A stretch of DNA of 33,479 nucleotides from Candidatus Brocadiaceae bacterium. Lineage in GTDB: Bacteria; Planctomycetota; Brocadiia; SM23-32. The translations under genes were made by a program, and so were the position numbers. Location of the stretch: NCBI GenBank assembly GCA_003551565.1, contig PUMZ01000344.1:1-33479 (forward strand), in the 5' to 3' direction. Each line of letters opens with the position of its first letter. The stretch's first letter is position 1. Under the pieces are notes generated by a model, which worked only from the letters and a program-made list of their open reading frames with translations, did no database searches and was not told the DNA's origin. This document shows positions 1 to 7,649 of this stretch, piece by piece.

Positions 1-660
1 GACGACGGATCGCTGATTGAGGTTGCCGAGAAAAGTGTGCTCTGGCTGAACTTCCATATCGCGGGAAAACAAACCCATGGCTCCACCCCACACCTGGGCA
101 ACAATGCCTTCCGGGCCATGGCCTCCACGGTGCAGGAACTCGACCGCCGGCTCCACCGGCGCTTCGACGCCTCCGACGACATGTTCCGTCCGCCCCTCTC
201 CACTTTCGAGCCGACACGCCACGAACGCAACGTGCCGAACATCAACACGATCCCCGGAGAAGAGACTTTCGGTTTCGATTGCCGCCTGCTGCCCGGCTAC
301 CGGATCGATGACGTGCTGGATGCCATCAAAAAAGTCCTTGCCGATATGGACTCCCGGCACTCCACACGCACGGAAATCACGGTCGAAAACCGCCTCGATG
401 CACCCCCGCCCACCTCCCCGGACGCCCCCGTGGTCAAGGCCCTGCAACGTGCACTGAAAACGACACGCGGCATCAACGGACGCCCGCTGGGGCTTGGCGG
501 CAGCACGGTGGCGGCATTTTTCCGGGAGGCCGGCTACCCGGCGGTTGTGTGGTCAACGATCGAGGGAGTCGCCCACCAGGCCAACGAACACGCCCTCCTC
601 TCCAACATCCTCGGCGACGCCGATGTGTATGAATGCCTTTTCCGCAACGGATGGGACTGA
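1..660 (+). CDS. M20 family metallopeptidase/deacylase, 3' part (5' end outside window)
   Basis: The frame is open from base 1, so the ORF-track start at 37 is internal and the gene begins upstream. The visible 219 residues cover the M20 dimerisation (lid) domain, with the typical GKQTHGSTPHLGNNA stretch, and the end of the catalytic domain, including GVAHQANEHA, whose His matches the C-terminal metal-ligand region of ArgE/DapE/PepV-type enzymes. M20 enzymes are cytoplasmic di-zinc hydrolases that remove acyl groups or cleave small peptides. The exact substrate (acetylornithine, succinyl-diaminopimelate, dipeptide) cannot be told because the N-terminal metal-binding half is missing. In the GGSTVAAFF stretch the Asp often seen in DapE-like GGT.DA motifs is not evident. 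The gene converges on the minus-strand pair after a 61-base gap. Confidence 0.85.
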   Translation, partial: DDGSLIEVAEKSVLWLNFHIAGKQTHGSTPHLGNNAFRAMASTVQELDRRLHRRFDASDDMFRPPLSTFEPTRHERNVPNINTIPGEETFGFDCRLLPGYRIDDVLDAIKKVLADMDSRHSTRTEITVENRLDAPPPTSPDAPVVKALQRALKTTRGINGRPLGLGGSTVAAFFREAGYPAVVWSTIEGVAHQANEHALLSNILGDADVYECLFRNGWD

Positions 661-721
661 ATTGCGGCGCCGTTTGACACTTGCTGCAGATACACCACCG
701 ACAACACGTGAAATGTCCGGG

Positions 722-1564
722 CTATGCAAGGGCGAGGATCCTGTCCATGGCCGTTGAGGTCTTCTCCACGATTCCCGGTGCGGGCGGCACCATCTCGGCG
801 GTCAGATAGCTACCGTATCCCACCTCCCGGAGCGCATCCATGACCGCTTTCCAGTCGACATCACCCTCAAGGAGGTCGCAAAAACCGTCCGCCGTGCCGA
901 CCGAGGTGTCAAAATCCTTGAGATGAACTTTTTTGATCCTGTCTCCGAGGATCCGGATCCAATCCTCGGGGTACCCGAACAGCAGGACATTGCCCACATC
1001 AAAATACACGCCCAGATAGTCGCTGCGGAACCGGTCGACGAAACCGCGCATCTCCAGGGGACTGAGCAGGAACTTGTTCCACACGTTCTCGATCCCCAGG
1101 CACACACGGTGTTTTTCGGCGACGGGCACAAGTTCTTCCAGTGCCTTAACCGCCCTCTCATAGACCACGTCGTAGGGGACGGACTGGAAGCCGGGCAGGA
1201 AAAAAACATCCACGGCGCCCGGGATCACCAGGACGGTATCCAGCCCGAGCCAGGAAGCGATCTGCAGCATCTTCGCGGCAATGTCCCTCCCCCGGGCCGC
1301 CGTGCGCGGGTCGTCATCGGTCATGGGATAGTCCCAGAAAAGACCGCTCGCAAGGCTGCTGATCTCAACGCCTGCATTGCGGGCTTTTTCCAGGATTTCC
1401 CCGCACTCCTCCTCGGTCGTATCTTCGGTGAGCTCACCGGCCGCAGACAGGGCCAGCTCCACCGCATCGTAGCCGGCTTCCCCGGCCTCACGGAAGCACT
1501 GTCCGATATCCTTCGCACCGTCCAGCCCCCCTTCAAACGACCAGTAACTGATGCTTTTTTTCAT
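722..1564 (-). CDS. Sugar phosphate isomerase/epimerase (xylose-isomerase-like TIM barrel)
   Basis: This 280-residue protein has the AP-endonuclease-2/xylose-isomerase-like TIM-barrel pattern. The candidate metal ligands lie on successive strands: Glu in GIENVWNKF, Asp in YFDVGN, His in KKVHLKDFD, and a late Glu in YLTAEMVP. Such enzymes (UlaE, SgbU, IolE-like) isomerise or epimerise sugars, sugar phosphates or inosose in the cytoplasm. Length is normal for the family. The start is supported by AGGAGGAGATGTCGGT directly before ATG. The gene follows the Gfo/Idh/MocA gene on the same strand after 21 bases, so the two are probably one operon for degrading or remodelling a sugar or cyclitol. The exact substrate is not predictable from sequence. 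Confidence 0.85.
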   Translation of the reverse strand: MKKSISYWSFEGGLDGAKDIGQCFREAGEAGYDAVELALSAAGELTEDTTEEECGEILEKARNAGVEISSLASGLFWDYPMTDDDPRTAARGRDIAAKMLQIASWLGLDTVLVIPGAVDVFFLPGFQSVPYDVVYERAVKALEELVPVAEKHRVCLGIENVWNKFLLSPLEMRGFVDRFRSDYLGVYFDVGNVLLFGYPEDWIRILGDRIKKVHLKDFDTSVGTADGFCDLLEGDVDWKAVMDALREVGYGSYLTAEMVPPAPGIVEKTSTAMDRILALA

Positions 1565-1585
1565 ACCGACATCTCCTCCTGTTAT

Positions 1586-2614
1586 TTATGCGAACGTAAC
1601 GGCTTTGCCGGTCCGGATCGCTTCGCGTTCCATCAGTGCGACCTCCACCGCTGTCTTTGACTCTTCGGGCGGGGAAAGATCAACGCTTTTCCCCTCCATG
1701 ACGCAGTTCACGAAATATTTCAGCTCCTCATCCCAACCGGTTGCCGGGGAGTGGGACGGATATTCCGTCCGCCCTTCTCCGGTATGAACGGCAAGTGTTT
1801 TTTCCCGCCCGGCATCAAATTCCAGGGTGGCCTTTTCGCAGCTGATGAGAAAGGACATGTTGAACGGAAACGAGTCATGAAAATGCCACCCGCCTTCGGC
1901 CACGATCAGCGCCGGCGATTCCGTAGCGTAGCGGGTCAGGACGTAGTCCACACCGCTGCGGTCGGTGACGGCATTTTGCCTGGCAAATGAGCTCACTCCG
2001 CTGACCTGTCCGAAAACGTTCAATATGTAGTCGATATCGTGGATGTGGAGATCGAGCAACGCTCCGCCGCTCTTCTCCTCCTGCAGCAACCAGCTGCCAT
2101 ACGACCACGAAGGCGTGGGGGACAGGCGCCGAAAGAACGCGCTGTTCACTTCTCCGTAGCGTTTTTCACGTATCATTTGCCGGGTGAGAGCATATTCGGG
2201 CCAGAAGCGCACGCAATGACCTATCATAAGATTTTTCCCGGACCTGTCCCTTGCGCCGAGCATCCTGTCACATTCCCCGGGATCCAGCGCCATGGGTTTT
2301 TCGCAGAAGACATGCCTGCCTGCATTCAACGCCTTAACGGCGACTTCGGCATGCACGAACGTGGGCAGACATATATCGATCACGTCGATGTCGGAGTCGT
2401 TGATCAGTTCTTCGGCCTTGCCGGTCACCTTCACACCGGAGAGATCGGGCTGCTCTCCGCCGTCGCCGATATTTCCTCCCGCAATGTTCCCGCGTCGGAC
2501 CTTCTCCGGATCGACGTCAAAGATCCCGGAGACCTGCACGTCCGGAAGGTTCTGATAGATCTTATAGTGCGCCGCCCCCATAAATCCGAACCCCAATAAA
2601 CCGACCTTGATCAT
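1586..2614 (-). CDS. Gfo/Idh/MocA family NAD(P)-dependent oxidoreductase
   Basis: The protein has 342 residues. The N-terminal Rossmann fold carries VGLLGFGFMGAAHYK near residue 5, and the EKPMAL signature of the family sits near residue 100. The C-terminal alpha/beta domain holds GGALLDLHIHDIDY, with the histidine region usual for the active site. Family members oxidise or reduce sugars, inositols or their derivatives in the cytoplasm. The ORF track extends this frame to base 3628, but the true start is ATG at 2614, preceded by GAGGAGG seven bases upstream. The extra 338 codons would run through the divergent promoter region and antisense to the transporter gene. It is likely co-transcribed with the downstream TIM-barrel gene. 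Confidence 0.9.
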   Translation of the reverse strand: MIKVGLLGFGFMGAAHYKIYQNLPDVQVSGIFDVDPEKVRRGNIAGGNIGDGGEQPDLSGVKVTGKAEELINDSDIDVIDICLPTFVHAEVAVKALNAGRHVFCEKPMALDPGECDRMLGARDRSGKNLMIGHCVRFWPEYALTRQMIREKRYGEVNSAFFRRLSPTPSWSYGSWLLQEEKSGGALLDLHIHDIDYILNVFGQVSGVSSFARQNAVTDRSGVDYVLTRYATESPALIVAEGGWHFHDSFPFNMSFLISCEKATLEFDAGREKTLAVHTGEGRTEYPSHSPATGWDEELKYFVNCVMEGKSVDLSPPEESKTAVEVALMEREAIRTGKAVTFA

Positions 2615-2694
2615 TTTTTCCTCCTCGTCTTGAAAGAGAATTGGAACCCTTTTGACGTTTATTCCCCGCGATACGCCAACGTGCCACACAATCA

Positions 2695-2721
2695 ATATCC
2701 TACCACGCCGGATCAGGATAT
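2695..2721. promoter_or_regulatory. Inverted repeat ATATCCT-N13-AGGATAT (candidate operator)
   Basis: A perfect 7-base inverted repeat with a 13-base spacer lies in the divergent region between the Gfo/Idh/MocA gene and the transporter gene. Half-sites are 20 bases apart centre to centre, about two helical turns, which suits a dimeric regulator. It lies 80 bases upstream of the oxidoreductase start and roughly 95 bases before the -10 of the plus-strand promoter. That it is an operator is inference. Confidence 0.35.
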
Positions 2722-2789
2722 CAAAATGAAAGCCGGCGCTGTTTGAGTGCAGGTTCGGACGATGAGAACGGAGGAAATTTGAACTGTTC

Positions 2790-2818
2790 TTTACAATCGC
2801 ATAGAATAATTGTATCGT
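2790..2818 (+). promoter_or_regulatory. Candidate sigma70-type promoter for the transporter block
   Basis: TTTACA, 17 bases, TATCGT. The -35 matches five of six consensus positions and the -10 four of six. It lies about 80 bases upstream of the first fused SBP-permease gene. Found by eye only. Confidence 0.4.
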
Positions 2819-2896
2819 GGTCGATGTTTTTGACCGTCTGATCACATAGCAGCGTTCTGTCGGCCGTGAAAAACCCCTGGTGAAGAGTAACTGGTG

Positions 2897-5800
2897 ATGA
2901 ATATGCCCCGTTCGCTCAAGTTGATCGCTACCAGCCTGAAGATCCTTATCACAGCGGCGTTCCTCGTCGGCATTTTGTTCGTTTTCGGGTGGTTTATGCG
3001 GCCGGACATCCATGCCGAGCTTCCCGATTATACCCCCGAAGAGATTGCGGCTGTTGAAGAAGATCGGGACGTATCGTTTGATCCGGAAGACACACCCGTC
3101 CTGCATAAGGAGGTTGATTACTCGGAAGGCAGGCAGGGTTCCTGGTTTCCCCGTGGCGAATCGCCCATTCTGGCCGATCTGGTCGCAGAAGGGGAACTCC
3201 CGCCGGTCGAGGAGCGTGTCGGGCCGGAACCTGCGGTCATGACCGGCCGTCACGGTGTGGGCAACTACGGCGGCACCTGGTACCGCACCGAAGATGTTAT
3301 GAGCAACCGGATGTCGGGTGCGTTTTTGTTGCGCTGGTCGCCGCTGGGCTATCCGCTGATGCCGCACCTGGCCCGTGACTGGGAGGTCTCCGACGACGCC
3401 CGCGAGTATACGGTCCACCTCCGCCGCGGGGTCCGGTGGTCGGACGGTCACCCGTTCACTGCCGACGACATCCTTTACCGCTGGGAATACGAGGTTGAGT
3501 ATTTCGAGGAACGGCCCGGTCCGATGGTGGTTCGCGGCGAACTGGGCAAGGTGGAGAAAATCGACGACTACACCGTGCGTTTCATCTTTCCCCATCCGCA
3601 CGGCACCTTTCCCGAGTTGATGGCGCAAATGTTCATGCAGCTATGGGCCCCCCGGCACTACCTGAAACAATATCACCCGGAAGCGGGGGACCCGGACAAG
3701 GTCGAGGCCATGATGGATGTGCAGGGGGCGCCGAGTGCACGCGCCGCCTACCACCGCCTGAAAAGCCCCCGCAACCCGGACCACCCGCGCCTCTGGCCGT
3801 GGGTGCCCCGTACGCATCGGACCTCGCCCCCCTTCGAATACGTGCGCAATCCGTATTACTTTGTCGTCGACAGCGAAGGAAACCAGCTTCCTTATATCGA
3901 CCGGGTTCTTGTCGACCAACGCGACGAGGACATGCTTTCCGTCACGGCGGCTTCGGGCCAGATCACCATGCAGTTGCGCTTTATCCGCTTCGACGACTAC
4001 ACACTCTACATGGAAAACCGCGACCATTTCGGTTACGAAGTTTACCATTGGTTTCCGGCGACACGTTCGGATTTTGCCATCTATCCCAATACCAACCGGC
4101 GGGTGGATCCGGACCGCCCGGAGACGAAATGGAAGAGGCAATTGCTGGAGGACCGGCGCTTCCGCCAGGCGCTTTCGCTGGCCATCAACCGCGAGGATAT
4201 CATCAAGGCCGAGCACAGCGGCATCACGGAACCCGCCCAGATCGATCCCGGCCGCGAATCTTTCTTTCACAACCCCCGCCTTTTCAAAGCCTTCACCGAC
4301 TACGACCCGGATCGCGCAAACGAGTTGCTGGATGAGCTGGAATTGACCGGCCGCGACAGCGGAGGCTACCGCACTTTCCCCGACGGGACCCGGATGGTTT
4401 TTCTCCTCCATACATGCGATTTTACGGGAATCGGCCCGTCCCAATTTCTCATCGACGACTGGGCGGATGTTGGCGTGCGCGTCATCCTTTTTGACAGGAC
4501 ACGCAGCCTGTTCGAGACGCAACGGGTCAACCTCGAGCACGACCTGACGGTCTGGACGGGAGAGAGCGAGTATAACCCGATGGTTCAGCCGCGCAATTTC
4601 GTGCCCGTCGAGGGCCATTCCTGGTATGCGGTCGGATTTGCCAACTGGTACCTTGCCGGCGGTTTCCACGATGCTATCGACGACCCCGAGGAAGCGGAAC
4701 GCAGTGAACTCATACTCGAGCCGCCCATGGATCACCCGTTGCGGCGCACCATGGAAATTCTTGACCGTGCAAGGGCGGCGAAAGATGTCGAACGCCAGGC
4801 CGAAATATTCAACGAGGCGCTGGAGATTGCAGCCGACAACCTCTGGCACATCAACATCAGCACCCCGGCGCCCCAGCCGGTCATCGTGCAAGCGGGCCTT
4901 CGCAACGTGCCCCGCAACGCGCTGGTTGGGTGGAATTATTTCACGCCTTCCAATGCCGGCATAGAGACGTATTTTTTCGAGGATCCCCCTCTGACCCCGG
5001 GCGTCGACGCCCAGGTGCGTCGGGCCGTTTCCCGGGTTCGCCCCGACCCGAGTCTGAGCCTGGCGGTGGACGATGAAGGCAACGACAGGGGGCGCATAGC
5101 GGCGGTTTTGGCCCCGCTGATACGCTACCTCGTTTGGGGCACCGTCGTGCTTCTCCTGGTGCTGGTTGTTCTGAAACATCCTTTCATAGCGCGCAGATGC
5201 ATGATTCTGCTGCCCACCGTGTTTGTCATGTCCGTTATCATTTTTATCGTCATGGACCTGCCGCCCGGAAACTATATCGAGCACCAGATCAGAGTGCTTG
5301 AAGCGGAGGGGGACGCGGACGCCATCGAGCGGCTGGAAGAACTCAAAGATATCTTTCACCTCGACGACCCGCTGGTGGTGCGTTACCTGCGGTGGATGGG
5401 TGTTTACTGGTTCGCGGGCTTCAATTCCGCAGACACCGGCCTCCTGCAGGGCGATCTCGGGATGTCGATGGAACATGTCCGCCCGGTCGGTGAACTTATG
5501 GGCGACCGCCTCTTATTTTCTTTTTCGATCGCCTTGCTCACCATCCTTTTCACATGGGCGGTGGCGGTGCCGATCGGTATCTACTCGGCGGTGCGGCAGT
5601 ATTCCATTGGCGATTATTCCTTCACCGTACTGGGCTTTTTGGGCATGAGCATACCGAACTTTCTTCTTGCTCTGGTGCTTATGTATTTGGGCACGGCGTA
5701 TTTCGGAACGCATGTCGGCGGGCTGTTCTCGCCCGCCTACGCTGCACAGCCGTACTGGAGCTGGGGGAAATTCGTCGATCTCCTCCAGCACATATGGCTT

Positions 5801-6205
5801 CCGGTGGTGGTCGTCGGCACCGCCGGCACGGCCGGTATGATCCGTGTGATGCGGGCGAACCTGCTGGATGAGCTCCGCAAACCGTATGTGGTCACGGCGA
5901 TGGCGAAGGGAGTGCGTCCGGTGAAGCTGGTGCTGAAGTATCCCGTTCGCCTGGCCCTGAACCCCTTCATTTCCGGAATAGGCGGCATATTCCCGGCGCT
6001 GATCTCCGGCGCCGCCATTACGGGCATTGTCCTGAGCCTGCCGACGATCGGTCCGCTGCAGCTCGAGGCGATCCGGAGCCAGGACATGTATCTTGCCGGT
6101 TCGCTGCTTATGGTGCTCAGCCTGCTTGCGGTGTTCGGGACACTGGTGAGCGACCTGTTGCTGATGTGGCTCGATCCAAGAATCCGAATGGGAGGAAGTC
6201 AATGA
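2897..6205 (+). CDS. Fused family-5 substrate-binding protein + DppB-type permease (copy 1)
   Basis: One 1102-residue polypeptide joins two proteins that are normally separate. Residues about 14-33 form an N-terminal membrane segment (LKILITAAFLVGILFVFGWF). Residues about 115-700 are a family-5 (SBP_bac_5) solute-binding domain, seen in LARDWEVSDDAREYTVHLRR and VRWSDGHPFTADDI. A further membrane segment (about 735-760) leads into a complete DppB/OppB permease (about 765-1102). Its EAA-type coupling loop, KPYVVTAMAKGVRPVKLVLK, contacts the ATPase. The binding domain should therefore be tethered on the outer face of the inner membrane. The start is taken as ATG 2897 with AAGAG nine bases upstream; GTG 2894 and ATG 2903 are alternatives. 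The stop overlaps the next gene by four bases. The ligand is unknown: the family takes peptides, nickel or oligosaccharides, and the sugar-enzyme neighbours hint at a carbohydrate. Confidence 0.9.
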   Translation: MNMPRSLKLIATSLKILITAAFLVGILFVFGWFMRPDIHAELPDYTPEEIAAVEEDRDVSFDPEDTPVLHKEVDYSEGRQGSWFPRGESPILADLVAEGELPPVEERVGPEPAVMTGRHGVGNYGGTWYRTEDVMSNRMSGAFLLRWSPLGYPLMPHLARDWEVSDDAREYTVHLRRGVRWSDGHPFTADDILYRWEYEVEYFEERPGPMVVRGELGKVEKIDDYTVRFIFPHPHGTFPELMAQMFMQLWAPRHYLKQYHPEAGDPDKVEAMMDVQGAPSARAAYHRLKSPRNPDHPRLWPWVPRTHRTSPPFEYVRNPYYFVVDSEGNQLPYIDRVLVDQRDEDMLSVTAASGQITMQLRFIRFDDYTLYMENRDHFGYEVYHWFPATRSDFAIYPNTNRRVDPDRPETKWKRQLLEDRRFRQALSLAINREDIIKAEHSGITEPAQIDPGRESFFHNPRLFKAFTDYDPDRANELLDELELTGRDSGGYRTFPDGTRMVFLLHTCDFTGIGPSQFLIDDWADVGVRVILFDRTRSLFETQRVNLEHDLTVWTGESEYNPMVQPRNFVPVEGHSWYAVGFANWYLAGGFHDAIDDPEEAERSELILEPPMDHPLRRTMEILDRARAAKDVERQAEIFNEALEIAADNLWHINISTPAPQPVIVQAGLRNVPRNALVGWNYFTPSNAGIETYFFEDPPLTPGVDAQVRRAVSRVRPDPSLSLAVDDEGNDRGRIAAVLAPLIRYLVWGTVVLLLVLVVLKHPFIARRCMILLPTVFVMSVIIFIVMDLPPGNYIEHQIRVLEAEGDADAIERLEELKDIFHLDDPLVVRYLRWMGVYWFAGFNSADTGLLQGDLGMSMEHVRPVGELMGDRLLFSFSIALLTILFTWAVAVPIGIYSAVRQYSIGDYSFTVLGFLGMSIPNFLLALVLMYLGTAYFGTHVGGLFSPAYAAQPYWSWGKFVDLLQHIWLPVVVVGTAGTAGMIRVMRANLLDELRKPYVVTAMAKGVRPVKLVLKYPVRLALNPFISGIGGIFPALISGAAITGIVLSLPTIGPLQLEAIRSQDMYLAGSLLMVLSLLAVFGTLVSDLLLMWLDPRIRMGGSQ

Positions 6206-7389
6206 AGTCGTTATGGAAAAGGGTGGTCCGCAGCCCGGGACCGGGGGGGCAGGTCGGCTCCGGTCCGCAAGAGAGCGGGGCGCCTCTGGCCCGGCTTTCG
6301 CAGCGGGAGCTCATGCGCCGGCGTTTCAAGCGTCACCGCCTGGCGGTCCTGTCCCTTTACGTGCTGGCCGTGCTGTACATACTGGCGGCTTTTTGTGAGT
6401 TTTTTGCCCCCTATCCTGCGAACTGGCGCAATGTTGATTACCTTCACGCGCCGCCCCAGTTGCCCTCATTCAACCTCGAGCACGGGTGGCATGCCGATGC
6501 GCTCGAGCGGCATCAGGATCCTGTAAGTTTCCGTCAGCGCTATCAAGCCGTTGAGGATGAGGTCGTTCCCCTTTCGTTTTTCGTCCGGGGTGAGCCCTAT
6601 AAGATGTTCGGGCTGTTTGAATGGGACCGTCATTTTTTCGGTGTGGATCACCGCGCGGTCGAGAACGGGGACGTGGATCCGGACAGGGCCGTGTTTTATT
6701 TCCTCGGCGCCGACAAACACGGACATGACCTTTTCAGCCGGCTGATCTACGGAGCGCGCGTGAGCCTCTCGATCGGCCTTTTTGCCATATCGATCACAAC
6801 GGTGCTGGGCATTATCATCGGCGGGATATCGGGCTACCTCGGGGGATGGGTGGATGATTTTATCCAGCGTGCCATCGAAATCGTGCGGTCGTTCCCGCAG
6901 CTGCCGCTGTGGCTTGTGCTCGGGGCGGTCATGCCCCCGGAATGGCCGCTTGTGGTGACCTATCTCGGCATCACGGTCATACTCAGCGTTCTGGGCTGGA
7001 CCGGTCTTGCACGCGCCGTCCGGGGAAAGATATTGTCGTTGCGCGAGGAAGATTATGCGGTCGCCGCGCGTCTCATGGGCGCGAGCCACGGACGGATACT
7101 GTTCCGTCATCTCATACCGGGGTTCACGAGCCATATCCTGGTGGTCATCACGATAAGCATCCCGGGGATGATTCTGGGTGAGACGGCGCTGAGCTTCCTC
7201 GGCCTGGGCCTGCGCCCGCCGGTGGTGAGCTGGGGCGTTATGCTCCAGGACGCCATGCAGATGCAGATGGTGGCCAACTACCCCTGGATACTCATTCCCG
7301 TGGTCGCAATCGTGATCACGGTACTTGCCTTCAATTTCGTCGGCGACGGCCTGCGCGACGCCGCCGACCCATATGCAGCGATGAAATAG
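6202..7389 (+). CDS. DppC/OppC-type ABC transporter permease (copy 1)
   Basis: This 395-residue inner-membrane permease begins with a cytoplasmic tail and a first membrane segment (LAVLSLYVLAVLYILAAFCE). A periplasmic insert of about 120 residues follows, then the binding-protein-dependent transport domain with five more membrane spans. The coupling loop DYAVAARLMGASHGRILFRH lies near residues 284-303, and the end AFNFVGDGLRDAADPY is typical of DppC. The start ATG overlaps the stop of the SBP-permease gene (ATGA) and is preceded by GGGAGGAAG; the ORF-track start at 6166 lies inside the previous gene and lacks that support. It pairs with the DppB part of its neighbour to form the membrane channel. 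The protein is longer than typical DppC (about 300) because of the N-terminal insert. Confidence 0.92.
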   Translation: MKSLWKRVVRSPGPGGQVGSGPQESGAPLARLSQRELMRRRFKRHRLAVLSLYVLAVLYILAAFCEFFAPYPANWRNVDYLHAPPQLPSFNLEHGWHADALERHQDPVSFRQRYQAVEDEVVPLSFFVRGEPYKMFGLFEWDRHFFGVDHRAVENGDVDPDRAVFYFLGADKHGHDLFSRLIYGARVSLSIGLFAISITTVLGIIIGGISGYLGGWVDDFIQRAIEIVRSFPQLPLWLVLGAVMPPEWPLVVTYLGITVILSVLGWTGLARAVRGKILSLREEDYAVAARLMGASHGRILFRHLIPGFTSHILVVITISIPGMILGETALSFLGLGLRPPVVSWGVMLQDAMQMQMVANYPWILIPVVAIVITVLAFNFVGDGLRDAADPYAAMK

Positions 7390-7511
7390 CCGATCCGGCG
7401 CCACCGGCAAACCGGAGGAACGGTCGGCGGAGGATGGATAATCGATGACGTGCGCAAATTGGTTCTGACCCGTATGCTCCCGAAGGGATCGTACACAAGC
7501 ACGTCCGGCAT

Positions 7512-7541
7512 TTGCAAGGAATCGCATTCTTCCGCTACAAT
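7512..7541 (+). promoter_or_regulatory. Candidate promoter before the second transporter cassette
   Basis: TTGCAA, 18 bases, TACAAT, about 108 bases upstream of the second SBP-permease gene in a 260-base gap (7390-7649) that otherwise holds no convincing gene. It suggests the second cassette can be expressed apart from the first. Confidence 0.45.
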
Positions 7542-7649
7542 AAAAAGGCCGACGGGAGTCGCGATCGTAGACCCCGGCTCAACAGGTTCTTTGCCCGATC
7601 CGGTCCGCGGTTTTGAGCAAGAACAGCGAAACGATAGCAGGAGTGTGTT

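Noticed and set aside
2615-3628. N-terminal extension of the Gfo/Idh/MocA ORF by 338 codons
   Set aside because: It runs antisense to the start of the transporter gene and through the divergent promoter region, while GAGGAGG-N7-ATG at 2614 begins a full-length family member.
3641-5476. 611-codon minus-strand ORF
   Set aside because: Shadow of the first SBP-permease gene; no motif, no start signal.
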